Positions 30,659 through 39,866 of a DNA stretch of 64,000 nucleotides are shown in pieces (within the stretch, counting starts at the first letter, position 1; the number at the start of each line of letters is the position of its first letter). The DNA comes from Paenibacillus terrae (GTDB lineage: Bacteria; Bacillota; Bacilli; Paenibacillales; Paenibacillaceae). Location: the NCBI RefSeq assembly GCF_000943545.1, contig NZ_JTHP01000005.1:62001-126000 (forward strand), read 5' to 3'. A program made the position numbers and the translations under genes. Below the pieces are notes generated by a model. That model ran no database searches, was not told where the DNA came from, and saw only the letters and a list, made by a program, of their open reading frames with translations.

Positions 30659-31867
30659 TTAAGCCAGACGGAATGCCTTTTTACTTTTCAAGATGGCATG
30701 GAGCCAATGAACTAGCTTGTTTGCACATGCGACCAATGCTACTTTATGCGGCTTACCCTCGCTTCTTTTGCGTTCGTAAAATTCTTTGAGTCGAGTGTTG
30801 CGAGAACGAATAAGTCCACACTGAACAGCCATCACGAGCGCGTAACGCAACTGCCTGGACCCACGTTTCGTGATTCGGTTTCGAGTTGCTGTAAACTTAC
30901 CGGAAGCAAAGACACTCGGGTCAATGCCTGCAAAGGCGACTAGCTTTTTAGGATGATCAAATCGGTCGACTTCTCCAATTTCAGATAAAATTGTTGCCGC
31001 AATTTTATGCCCAATACCGGGAATCGACTGAATTAATTCATACTCTTCAATTTCTTCAGCCAGAGCATCTATGTTCTGTTCCAATTCAGTAAGATGCTCT
31101 TGGTACTGAAGAATGAGGGTAATAAGGACTTTCAAATTGATTAAGTGGCTAGCATACATGGTTTGCTGAAATGGGTTTTGTTTTGCCGCATCTAGCAGTC
31201 GTTGAATCCGTTGGTTAATCCAGTCCTCTGAACGCCCTCGTTTCGAAGAAAGCAGTTCTTTCATCTTAGCTTTGAGTGTATTTTCATCTGTCTGCAAAAC
31301 TGAATATGAGGTTGGGAATTCACTTAAAAACCGTAGTGAAACACCGGAATACATAGCTCCAAAGACGCCTTTGTAAGCCGGGAAAACCTGATCTAAAACA
31401 GCTTGGAATTGTAGTTTAGTCTGTACACACATCTTTGAAAGAGAATCATATTGTCTTGTAAGATAGCGCAGATTGAGAAGTTGCACCCCTCTTTTCTTAA
31501 AAGGTTCAAACTCTTCCTTGTAGTACAACTCTCCCAATAGGTAAGCGTCAGCAGCATCCGTCTTTACTTTACGAAGTTGAGACTTCCTAAGCCGATTTGA
31601 GATGAGCGGATTAATGACAATGTAAACATAGTGATGTTCTTCTAGGAACTGAACAACCGGACTTTGGTAATGGCCGGTTGCTTCTAGAATAAGCAAAGGA
31701 CGTTGTTTGGATGCAGATTCAACGTCCTTTAAAACTTGATGGAGATTTGCTAAACCATCACGAGTGTGCTCGAAGTGGAATGTCCCTCTGAATGGCTTTC
31801 CTCGCGCTAAAAAGGCTTGTCCATGGCTTTCTTCTTTAGAAATATCTAGACCGATAACTGGATTCAT
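30659..31867 (-). mobile_element. IS110-family transposase
   Basis: The 402-residue transposase has the N-terminal RuvC-like DEDD domain (GLDISKE with Asp8, ILEATGHY, KTDAADAYLL) and the C-terminal Transposase_20 domain with the conserved SIPGIGHKIAATILSEIG and serine-containing GIDPSVFASG. The ATG at 31867 follows GGGAGAG and gives the usual family length; the in-frame extension upstream is noncoding. The gene is intact. IS110 elements lack classical terminal repeats and use a bridge RNA made from a noncoding end, here probably 31868 onwards. The outer boundaries cannot be placed from one copy. Confidence 0.93.
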
Positions 31868-32178
31868 TTCATCTCTCCCTGTAAGTTTAGATTTACCGGC
31901 ATCCCCTAAGGTTCTTCTTGTCGCTCCATAGCATCGCTTGTTATACGGGATCTTACGTCCCAACCAGCCTCAATCATGGTCATGACAAGTAGGGGTGAAC
32001 ACTATAGCGCTCGGGTTCAAGTCCCACGGGCAGGTACGTTCGACCAGGCTACCTTAATCCTCTATGCAAATGAAAAAAGGATCAACCAGAAAGAACTGGT
32101 TGATCTCATAATACGAACTGGCAGGTTAGTGACTGAGGGAGAAGGGTACAGAATTGCTCCATCTTCACGGAAAATTGT
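31868..32178 (-). other. Noncoding flank of the IS110 element, possible bridge-RNA region
   Basis: The 311 bp lie 5' of the transposase, where IS110-group elements encode their bridge RNA. It contains several possible stems, including a perfect 10-bp hairpin gatcaaccag/ctggttgatc at 32080-32105. A weak plus-strand frame (31976-32254) crosses it and the next gene's end; I do not think it is a gene, though its stretch around 32040-32170 has protein-like composition and may be a remnant. Confidence 0.35.
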
Positions 32179-33264
32179 TCACTTTTCCATTGGCTTTCCA
32201 TATCTCACTAAAACATGCCAGAGTAATTTTAATTCTTGCAGAACTTCTTTGTAGGTTCCTCTATCGCTCCAATTACTTGGATTTCGTTTCAAGTCCATAG
32301 CTGCAGAGCCAATCATATTTACATCAATAAAATCACTTTGCGCAATTCTTTTGGCTAGTGAAGGCATCGAAGGACCTCTAAAATTCATAGGAACCTCATC
32401 AACCAAAAGTGTAAAGCCCATGTGCCAGTAAAGATCAACTGAATACTTTAAACATATCTGTTCTAAGATTCGTCCTGTATGGGTGCCCTTAAATGATGGA
32501 TCGGCAACAAGCATCTTTACGTCTTCTTTAAGAAAAATGTCACCATGAACCTGAGCTTCGATATAGTGGTTAAGATTTCGGTTGGGCTCTTTGTTTGATG
32601 GATTTTGGAATGGTTTCTCAAGATTGACGAGCATATGGTCGATTAACTTTCGAACCGTCAGATTTCTTTCACCAATGGCAAAATCACTATAGAACGCATC
32701 CCTCATGAGAGCAGCCAAAATGAGGTCAAATTCCTCATACGTCCCCTTTTCCTTGGGGTCTTGGTGAGAATCCAAATAAGTATAAGTGCAACGATGAGAG
32801 ACCTCAGTGGATAAAAGGAAATAGCATGATCCAAAACGTGGAGCAGGTCCATCGGGATGTAACATGACATTGAGTGCCCCATACTTGGGCCGTTCGCTAT
32901 TGGTTGAGCCATTTATTTGGTACGCTCCGCCAAACATTTTATTCTCCCAAACGTCACGTTCACCACCTGAAAATGCTGATACACTTCCATTCGATAGGAA
33001 AGTCTCAAACTGGCTTTTATAAATTCCCTGCTCAAGTAGTGCTTCAGCAACGCTTTTCATGGTCGGATCTAATCTATCTGGGTGAAAGTGTAGCGCAATA
33101 CTTGCATGAGATTTTAGTTTAGTGATAGCATCTTCAAATGTCTTCAGCTCGATGCTGGACATTTGAAGGATTTCCCTAATTGTTTGCTCCACCTCATTTT
33201 TGCGGCTTCTTGCGTAATTTGTTATATACTCTTGAGCTAATTGCTGAGACCTCGATAATTCCAT
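32179..33264 (-). CDS. DUF3626-like protein of unknown function
   Basis: The 361-residue soluble protein contains ALHFHPDR, FSGGERDVWENKMFGGAY, and EAQVHGDIFL, conserved-looking stretches that I associate with DUF3626. Histidines and acidic residues in these motifs would suit a metal-binding enzyme, but no activity is known to me. The ATG at 33264 is preferred since GGGAAGGG precedes it (12-base spacing is rather long); an ATG at 33306 lacks a ribosome site. It lies between an IS110 element and copy B of a small repeat, so it may be accessory. Confidence 0.6.
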   Translation of the reverse strand: MELSRSQQLAQEYITNYARSRKNEVEQTIREILQMSSIELKTFEDAITKLKSHASIALHFHPDRLDPTMKSVAEALLEQGIYKSQFETFLSNGSVSAFSGGERDVWENKMFGGAYQINGSTNSERPKYGALNVMLHPDGPAPRFGSCYFLLSTEVSHRCTYTYLDSHQDPKEKGTYEEFDLILAALMRDAFYSDFAIGERNLTVRKLIDHMLVNLEKPFQNPSNKEPNRNLNHYIEAQVHGDIFLKEDVKMLVADPSFKGTHTGRILEQICLKYSVDLYWHMGFTLLVDEVPMNFRGPSMPSLAKRIAQSDFIDVNMIGSAAMDLKRNPSNWSDRGTYKEVLQELKLLWHVLVRYGKPMEK

Positions 33265-33315
33265 GGGCAGAAGAGTCCCTTCCCTTTTTATAGAATCATA
33301 ATACATGATGGACAG

Positions 33316-33400
33316 TAAGGGAAATTGCAGATAGAGTTATTAAATTAACGGGGAACGTTAGTTCAATAAAACAGCGACAGTCTAGGACTTTATTTTCTTC
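33316..33400. repeat. Terminal-repeat element, copy B (inverted relative to copy A)
   Basis: The stretch attaacggggaacgttagtt through gtctaggactttattttc corresponds base by base, with some substitutions, to the reverse complement of 8316-8370, including the inner palindrome. The outer left end is more diverged. It lies upstream of the DUF3626-like gene. Confidence 0.6.
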
Positions 33401-33478
33401 TGACAACATTCTGACTGTATTATCTTCATAATACCTAAACCTCGTTAATGGTATAATGGAGGTAAAGGAATCGGAGGG

Positions 33479-33850
33479 ATTAGTATCCATTACCAAGCTA
33501 TTAACCTGAATGAGAAATTATCTAAGTTCAACGATCATTGGTCTCCGAAAGTTATTGGCGAAATGAATGACTATCAATTTAAGCTCGTCAAGATTGTTGG
33601 GGATTTTGTATGGCACGATCATCAAGATACCGACGAGGTGTTTATCGTGCTCGAAGGGGAGATGTTCATTGATTTCCGCGATGGTCAGGTGAAAATCTCC
33701 CAGGGCGAGATGTTTATTGTCCCAAGGGGAGTCGAGCACAAGCCTTTCGCCGAAAAGGAATGCCATATCATGCTGGTGGAGCCTAGGGGTTTAGTTAACA
33801 CTGGCGGGACTGAGTCCGAATTAACAGCAGCCAATGATATTTGGATATAG
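33479..33850 (+). CDS. Small cupin-domain protein with a doubtful start codon
   Basis: The protein is a single cupin barrel of about 120 residues: WHDHQDTDEVFIVLEGE gives the metal-binding His/His/Glu set and GEMFIVPRGVEHKPFAE the second cupin box. The fold is common in small regulatory or sugar-binding proteins; no specific role is known. The frame encodes family-like sequence (ISIHYQAINLNEKLSKF) well before its first ATG at 33563, yet no ATG, GTG or TTG exists there. GGAGGG and AAAGGA sites precede ATT at 33479, so either ATT is used or the start has been lost. Single gene. Confidence 0.65.
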   Translation: MSIHYQAINLNEKLSKFNDHWSPKVIGEMNDYQFKLVKIVGDFVWHDHQDTDEVFIVLEGEMFIDFRDGQVKISQGEMFIVPRGVEHKPFAEKECHIMLVEPRGLVNTGGTESELTAANDIWI

Positions 33851-33937
33851 CGTCTGTTAGAATAATGAACTCGTTCGATTACATCGTTAAAACTACGGGA
33901 GTCTAGGACTTTTTTAACACTAGTTTCATCCAAAGAA

Positions 33938-33962
33938 AACCCGCTCAGTGAGCGGGTTTTTC
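33938..33962. terminator. Bidirectional terminator between cupin and GH51 genes
   Basis: The stem aacccgctc/gagcgggtt is flanked by T-rich stretches on both strands. It is downstream of both convergent genes. Confidence 0.75.
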
Positions 33963-33997
33963 AAATTTTCTACACATGATTACGTGCCTCAGTTTGC

Positions 33998-36900
33998 CTA
34001 TGCTTTAAGATCCAGCACCAGTACATTCACCGAATTAGCGGGTAATTGCAGAAGGATCGCGTTATTACTGAGCGAAACCTGCTGCTCGGTAGGCACTACC
34101 TTCTCATCATTCTTTTTATTCACGTTAGGAACATGAACCAGAGAAGCATCGCCGGTTAGTGTAATCAGCTTGGCAATGGCCTCGACACTCAAATCTTGAA
34201 GGTTCAACTGTGTGGCCTTGTCTACGTTGTCGGCATTCACAAGCTTCACATATACATGCTCCGCATCTTTGGTCACCGAATTGAACACGTCTCTGTTGTA
34301 AGCTTCCAGCTTGTAGTCCAGCACTTTGCTGCTTGTCACTCCGTCAGTGTAAGAACAGATCAGGCTGTTACCCGTTTCACCGCCGTAATTCACCGTGATG
34401 GTGTAATCCGTGTTGTCAGCAAGCTCTTCATAGCTGGCCGCTCTCAGGTTGCCTGCCGCTGTACTGGAAGAGTAGTCACCTAAGGTATAGCCTTCCACCC
34501 CTTGCTTGTAAACCTTCACGCCCGTTGCCTTGCCGCCATAGCCGATGGCATATTCGACCACGTCCTTTTTCTCTGCGGAAATATCCGTAAGACCTGCACC
34601 CACATAAAAACCGTCCATGCCAGAAACACGGGAAGCGACGACCTCCACCTTGTAATTCGTCCATTGGTCGTTCAAAATGTACAGGCCGTTCAGACCACTG
34701 TCTTGAGCTTTGAGCACAAGCCCCTTGCCTGCCTCCAGCGTAGATCCCACGGAACCAGGAATAACCTGCCAAGCCGGATTCCATTCCTGGGTAAAGTCCT
34801 GATCCAGCAGTACGCTGCCGTCCTTGTTGGAAGTGACCGTCACACGCTTGACAATCACTTCTGCGTTGCCTGTCGCGATCTCAATTCCACCCTGAGGAAT
34901 GAGGTCTATCGGCTTGCCGTTTTTGTAAGTGGAAAAAGAGGTCGGCAATACTTTATTGCCTAAATATTTAGCATACATTTGCTGTACATAGTAGTTTGGC
35001 GTAAACCACACCGTTTCGTCATCGAACCAGATGCAGTCCGGGGTCCATCTATAGGTTCCGTCCGTCAGCACCTTGTTGAACAAGGGAGCATAGGCTGCCA
35101 ACAGAACGACATCGGCGTTATTTTCAAAGCCTGTCATCACCGCTGCCTCTGCTACTGCGCCTGCCAATGTATTTTTATCCGTAGACGCATACTCACCCAC
35201 GAACACCTTGGACGTTTCCTTCCAGTCTATGCTGCCGTCTGCGTTATACGCTCTATAGTAATAATTATATCGGTCCGCGTTATTAAGCAGGTACTCGTTG
35301 GAACGGTAGTAGTGCTCATCTGCAATGGTGTCCATGTAATTTTCTTGCTTCTCATACCATGTCACGGTTTCCTCGGTTACTTGGGCACCATCTGCAAAAG
35401 CGACCTTAGCCGAACCGGTTATATTACCGCTCAGGAACTTCCAGCCCTGCTGATATGCATCGTCGTCTGCTTGAGCCCCAACCGTAGAGATGATATGCAG
35501 CTCATAGCCTGGATAGTTTTCCTCCATGTACGCATCAATAGACGTTTTGAACACTTCAAAGTTGGCAAAGAATTCTGTACCCCAGTTTTCGTTCCCTACT
35601 CCCAAATAATGCAGATCGAACGGCGCTTCGTGGCCCATTTTTTTACGCATGGCGGCCCATTCATTGTTCTCGAAATCCACATTAATCGCAAAGTCGATCA
35701 GGTCCGTAAAATTCTTGATATAGTATTCTCTTAATGCTCCACCAGCCGGATGAGCATAATCGGAACGAGCTTGGCAGAGAACGCCGCAGGCCATAACCGG
35801 AAGCGGAGCCGCATTCAGATCTTCGGCTAACTGGAAATACTCCATATAACCAAGGCCCATGGTCATCATATAGCCCCATACATTAAAATTTTCCTTGCGC
35901 AGCTCAATATCGCCAATAGATTCCTTCCAGTCGTATACATTTTCCCATATAAACGAACCCTCAGAGATACAACCGCCCGGAAAACGCAGGAACTTCGGAT
36001 GCATATCGACCAGCGTGTTCACCAGATCTTTTCTCAGTCTATAGTTGGGATTCCCTTGGAAGTTGGCGTGTGCCGATTGGGATCGGGCTTCCTCCCCTAC
36101 ACCCCACACATCCTGTGGAAACAAGGAAACCATATCTATCGAAATCTCACCGTCAAACGTCAGTGCCAGTTGCCCCAGAACCGTAGCCGATCCTGTCAGC
36201 ACCAGTTTGGAATCTATACCGTACTTTTTCCACGTATTGCTGCCTTCCACCTGTACGGTTACCGAATCACTAATCCCCCTCTCATTCGTGTCTTGCAGTT
36301 GTAGCGTGATCGTGCCTGCCGACTCAGCCTTCGCCCAGATGGTGAAATCATACTTGTCACCCGCTTGGATAGACATGGCGCAATTCTGGTTAGAATCCGA
36401 AAAGCCCTTATTCCGAATAGTCGCACCATCCGATACCGTCACATAATAAGAGTTCACATCTTTGTCTTTAGCACCTAAAAATTCATTTAATCCGCCGCTA
36501 TTTTGCGGAGTCATCTTGTCCGTATCACCGGACCAGGCAAACAAAGGGTTACGGTTACGCCCCGTAGAGCAGCCGCATTCACCGGAAGCATGGGAATAGG
36601 TATCGAACACGAAGGACTCGAAGGAACGATTCTGAACAAGCTCCGCATAAATTCCGCCATCCGCTGCGTTATTGATATCTTCGTAGAACAAGCCGTACAT
36701 CACTTCGCTGATATCCATGACTTCCCTATTTCCATGAATGGTCAAAGTGTAAGGAGGTAGCTGTTCTGGAAGTACGGATACTTCAAAACTTTTTTCAATA
36801 CAGCTTTGGCCCTTCGTCAAGAAGGCTGTCACGGTTACCCCCTGTGAGGAGGTAATTGTCTGGACCTGACCGTTGTCAGAGAGTATCTCAGGGTGACTGG

Positions 36901-37738
36901 ATTTCCAGGTCACTTCTACTCTACCTCCCATGAGGACCGTTGGCAGGGACAAGTCTTTGGTTACAATCGTCGTTGGGAAGGACAGATACTTATCGCGAGC
37001 AAGCTTCACAATCTCTTCGTCTGTCAACGAATCGCACATGACTTCGATGACTTCATCCGTTGACAAGCCTGCTTTATAAATGCGGAAGTCCGATAGGGAG
37101 CCGGAAAAGTCCACATCCGCTGCATGCTGGGAACGACCGATAAAATTGTTGCTGTAGTTGGACGAGTCTGTAAACGTTTCAAACCATTTGCGCAGCTTGG
37201 CATAGCTGCCGCTGGAGGTTTGGCTGATGGAGCCGTCTGCTACGACTTCGCCGTTCACATACACAACCGGACCCGCACTGCTTAATGTGCCGCCTTTTGT
37301 GCCGATCACGGACATGGCTATGTGCATCCACTCATCCCGAACAAAACCTCTCCCCGGATCTACAGCCAGATCTGCCTCGGCGAAAAGAGTCCCGCGCAGA
37401 TTCCGTGTCATGAACATATAAGGCCCTGTATGGGCTTTGCCAAAGTCAAAAACACGTTCCCACATATCCGTGAATCTACCGAAGTTAACCCAAGCAGTCA
37501 CCGTGACGCCCGTGTTATCGCTTACATCTTTAAGCAAATTGGAAGGAAGCTGTATATACGATGTACCATTAGAACCTCCCTCAAGCGTTAAAGCCATTCT
37601 GCCGCTGGCATTGGAGATTGTTGGTGCTACTGTGCCAGAAGCAACCCCGTCATTACCTTGCCCTGAGCTATCTTTGCCGACGTTCCCAGCATCATCAAAC
37701 TTGTACCGCGCAATGATTTGATCTTGGAATTTGGTCAT
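33998..37738 (-). CDS. Large modular alpha-L-arabinofuranosidase, GH51, with laminin-G-like domain
   Basis: The protein has 1246 residues. Order: LamG/concanavalin-like domain (about 1-225), a linker and Ig-like domain of the atrophied bacterial type (about 240-325, with SFPTTIVTK and VTWKSSHP), a GH51 N-terminal region, a carbohydrate-binding-module-like insert (about 430-540), the GH51 barrel with acid/base Glu717 in GVGNENWG and nucleophile Glu849 in VFVGEYAS, then another LamG-like domain (about 975-1130) and a C-terminal beta-sandwich. It removes arabinofuranose side chains. AGGAG lies 8 bases before the ATG and the N-terminus (MTKFQDQIIARYKF) is not a signal peptide, which is odd for such an architecture. 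Confidence 0.92.
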   Translation of the reverse strand: MTKFQDQIIARYKFDDAGNVGKDSSGQGNDGVASGTVAPTISNASGRMALTLEGGSNGTSYIQLPSNLLKDVSDNTGVTVTAWVNFGRFTDMWERVFDFGKAHTGPYMFMTRNLRGTLFAEADLAVDPGRGFVRDEWMHIAMSVIGTKGGTLSSAGPVVYVNGEVVADGSISQTSSGSYAKLRKWFETFTDSSNYSNNFIGRSQHAADVDFSGSLSDFRIYKAGLSTDEVIEVMCDSLTDEEIVKLARDKYLSFPTTIVTKDLSLPTVLMGGRVEVTWKSSHPEILSDNGQVQTITSSQGVTVTAFLTKGQSCIEKSFEVSVLPEQLPPYTLTIHGNREVMDISEVMYGLFYEDINNAADGGIYAELVQNRSFESFVFDTYSHASGECGCSTGRNRNPLFAWSGDTDKMTPQNSGGLNEFLGAKDKDVNSYYVTVSDGATIRNKGFSDSNQNCAMSIQAGDKYDFTIWAKAESAGTITLQLQDTNERGISDSVTVQVEGSNTWKKYGIDSKLVLTGSATVLGQLALTFDGEISIDMVSLFPQDVWGVGEEARSQSAHANFQGNPNYRLRKDLVNTLVDMHPKFLRFPGGCISEGSFIWENVYDWKESIGDIELRKENFNVWGYMMTMGLGYMEYFQLAEDLNAAPLPVMACGVLCQARSDYAHPAGGALREYYIKNFTDLIDFAINVDFENNEWAAMRKKMGHEAPFDLHYLGVGNENWGTEFFANFEVFKTSIDAYMEENYPGYELHIISTVGAQADDDAYQQGWKFLSGNITGSAKVAFADGAQVTEETVTWYEKQENYMDTIADEHYYRSNEYLLNNADRYNYYYRAYNADGSIDWKETSKVFVGEYASTDKNTLAGAVAEAAVMTGFENNADVVLLAAYAPLFNKVLTDGTYRWTPDCIWFDDETVWFTPNYYVQQMYAKYLGNKVLPTSFSTYKNGKPIDLIPQGGIEIATGNAEVIVKRVTVTSNKDGSVLLDQDFTQEWNPAWQVIPGSVGSTLEAGKGLVLKAQDSGLNGLYILNDQWTNYKVEVVASRVSGMDGFYVGAGLTDISAEKKDVVEYAIGYGGKATGVKVYKQGVEGYTLGDYSSSTAAGNLRAASYEELADNTDYTITVNYGGETGNSLICSYTDGVTSSKVLDYKLEAYNRDVFNSVTKDAEHVYVKLVNADNVDKATQLNLQDLSVEAIAKLITLTGDASLVHVPNVNKKNDEKVVPTEQQVSLSNNAILLQLPANSVNVLVLDLKA

Positions 37739-37774
37739 CTTCGTTGCTCCTATACATATATTTTGTTAATGTAA

Positions 37775-37788
37775 TAACTAATTAGTTA
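37775..37788. promoter_or_regulatory. Perfect 14-bp palindrome before the GH51 gene
   Basis: TAACTAATTAGTTA lies 37-50 bp upstream of the GH51 start within an AT-rich promoter region. It could be an operator; no regulator gene is adjacent. Confidence 0.3.
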
Positions 37789-37856
37789 ATATAAATATAT
37801 ACTATATAACTATAGTACCTTATCCTGCCCACATTTTTCAATCCTTTATAGTGACA

Positions 37857-37885
37857 AAAAAACCGCTCAATGAGCGGTTTTTCAG
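37857..37885 (-). terminator. Terminator of the pspA-ydjGHI operon
   Basis: The stem aaccgctca/tgagcggtt is followed by seven T on the minus strand. It lies in the 330-bp gap (37739-38068) between ydjI and the GH51 gene; the rest of that gap is AT-rich promoter sequence with no gene. Confidence 0.75.
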
Positions 37886-38068
37886 ATGGGCCATCCTTGT
37901 TAGGGTAAATTTTTCACTCAATTAGATGAACTGCTTTAATTCTCTATTGGAAACAACTTTTTGCCCCAAAGATTTAGTCAATATTCACTCCTTGGGACTA
38001 ACTACTTATTCAGTATTAAACAAATTTATTTTCAGCTCGTAAATAAACCGACCTCATGGGTTACACGT

Positions 38069-39055
38069 TCAGAGTTTCTGACCACAATTCGGACAGAAGT
38101 TAGCTCCTTCGTTTTTCACGCCGCAGTTAGGACAGAAATTGGGCTTTTTATGGTCTCCAGAAGGAGCAGGAGCAGCAGGTTCAGGTTGAGGCTCGGCCGG
38201 AGGATTTTGGTTGGGATTCAAATTTTTCATCATTTCATTTGCTATATTCATCCCCATCATCATACTCGCCATGTCCGAAGCAGCGCCGCCGCCTTTTACG
38301 TTGCCAGATGCAATACCGTCCGTCATTGTGACCTGTTGATACTTTTGCAAATTACCGATCATTTCATGAGAAGCCGTCTTCGTAATCATATCCTGAATTT
38401 CTTGAGGATAATTGAAGCTCATCACGTGAAAGCCTGTAATCGTCATCCCGTTGTCCATCACTTGCATATCCAGATCTTCTTGAATGCCTTTGGAAATATC
38501 GGAAGCATTCGCTTGCAAATTAAACATGTCCTTCCCTTCTCTGCTGATCCACTTCATTAACAACTGATCCAGCACAGAAGTAATCCGGATTTTAACATCC
38601 TCCACCAGATAACTGTCTTTCATCCCAGCAACCTTATCTATGAGCGTAACATAATCGTCCACTTTAAAATTAAACGTGCCATTCGCACGAATAGGCATAC
38701 CGCCCGGAAGCTGGGGAGTCGGGATCAAAACCGGATTTTGCGTCCCCCATTTGACGGTAAACTCCTTCGTATTGACGAATAAAACTTCCACCCTCATACC
38801 ACTGTTAAAGCCGAATTTAAACCCTTTTAGCGTGGACAGAAACGGGATAATCTCAGAATCTATATTGTAAGATCCTTCATTCTCGAAAATCCCTTCGATC
38901 TTGCCGTTATTTACGAAAATCGCATCTTGACCGGAGCGGATCATTAACTTGCTTCCTTTTTTAATCTCCCGATTGCTCCATTTCCAAAAAATCATATCAT
39001 CTCTAAATTCTTCCCACTCTACCACGTTCGCAAATTGGTTTCTAAAGAACGACAT
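38069..39055 (-). CDS. ydjI: YdjI-like SPFH-domain protein with C-terminal zinc ribbon
   Basis: The 328-residue protein has a virion-core/SPFH-type domain (residues about 20-230), a Met/Gly/Ala-rich stretch (about 245-275), a proline-rich linker and a double zinc ribbon (FCPNCGVKNEGANFCPNCG). It matches B. subtilis YdjI in length and gene order. In Bacillus the YdjGHI proteins help bring PspA to the membrane (family knowledge). Last gene of the operon; 19 bp after ydjH. Confidence 0.88.
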   Translation of the reverse strand: MSFFRNQFANVVEWEEFRDDMIFWKWSNREIKKGSKLMIRSGQDAIFVNNGKIEGIFENEGSYNIDSEIIPFLSTLKGFKFGFNSGMRVEVLFVNTKEFTVKWGTQNPVLIPTPQLPGGMPIRANGTFNFKVDDYVTLIDKVAGMKDSYLVEDVKIRITSVLDQLLMKWISREGKDMFNLQANASDISKGIQEDLDMQVMDNGMTITGFHVMSFNYPQEIQDMITKTASHEMIGNLQKYQQVTMTDGIASGNVKGGGAASDMASMMMGMNIANEMMKNLNPNQNPPAEPQPEPAAPAPSGDHKKPNFCPNCGVKNEGANFCPNCGQKL

Positions 39056-39074
39056 TCTGTTCCCATCCCCTCAG

Positions 39075-39866
39075 TTAAAATGAACCTCTGCTGCCGCTAT
39101 GCGAATGACCGCCACTGGTGGTTCCGCCTCCGCCTGAACCGCTGCTACTGCTACTCTTTTCGATCTTCCGTTTCGTTGTTGTTGTGTGGAGGTATTGATC
39201 CCGATGAGCCAAAATCCCTGAAGTGCTTGCATCCTCGTAGGTCTGCCTATTGACCGTAACGCGGCCGCCAGAATTGGAAACCATCTTACCCACGATAATC
39301 CCCGCCAATACCAGTGAAACCACCAATTGAAACGCAATACTATAAAATATACTGTCCGGGTTCACCCCTGGTCGGATTCCCAAATACCTGTGCGCACTTA
39401 AAATATATTTTTGGAATGCAGGCTCATAGTTACCGCTCGTCAGGTATGGGCTAATCTCGTCACGTATTTTATCCAGTCTGTCGTTATCCAGATACCGCTC
39501 TGCTTTGTAAAATCCGGCCAAATAAATCTCTCTATTTCGCATGTCCAGCGTTAAAATAACCGCATTTCCATGAGACCTGTCATATCCAGGCCCATGATCA
39601 TCATAAAAGTCCTGCGTCATTTTCATAACATCCATATTGTCAGGATTGTTGGAGGTAAAAATAATAATGTCCGTTTCTCTTTCGGACCCGTATTGATTAG
39701 CCATCGTGTTCAGCTCATCATACTCTGTCTGATTAAGCAGACCCGCTTCATCATAAATCAATGACTTCCATTCCGTTGTAGCCGCTTCGGCCTTTATTTC
39801 CACGGGAACGGCTAGAAAAGCAGCGAAGAAAAATAAGATTGCCAGGATCAGTCCAACCCTTTTCAT
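39075..39866 (-). CDS. ydjH: YdjH-like TPM-domain membrane protein
   Basis: The 263-residue protein has a signal peptide (MKRVGLILAILFFFAAFLAV), an extracytoplasmic TPM domain (about residues 35-165, with YDEAGLLNQTEYDEL), one membrane span (about 185-205), and a Ser/Gly/His-rich cytoplasmic tail. The ATG at 39866 overlaps the ydjG stop (TAATG) and has a GGGGGG site; the open frame to 39893 is not used. Confidence 0.88.
   Translation of the reverse strand: MKRVGLILAILFFFAAFLAVPVEIKAEAATTEWKSLIYDEAGLLNQTEYDELNTMANQYGSERETDIIIFTSNNPDNMDVMKMTQDFYDDHGPGYDRSHGNAVILTLDMRNREIYLAGFYKAERYLDNDRLDKIRDEISPYLTSGNYEPAFQKYILSAHRYLGIRPGVNPDSIFYSIAFQLVVSLVLAGIIVGKMVSNSGGRVTVNRQTYEDASTSGILAHRDQYLHTTTTKRKIEKSSSSSGSGGGGTTSGGHSHSGSRGSF

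Noticed and set aside
31868-31963. Longer N-terminus for the IS110 transposase
   Set aside because: The extension has no family similarity, and GGGAGAG points to the ATG at 31867, giving the normal length.
31976-32254. Plus-strand frame of 92 codons beside IS110
   Set aside because: No ribosome site, overlaps the end of the DUF3626-like gene, and lies in the IS110 noncoding flank; kept only as part of that region's description.
33890-33915. Fourth copy of the terminal-repeat element
   Set aside because: Only the short block agtctaggacttttt is shared; not enough to call a copy.
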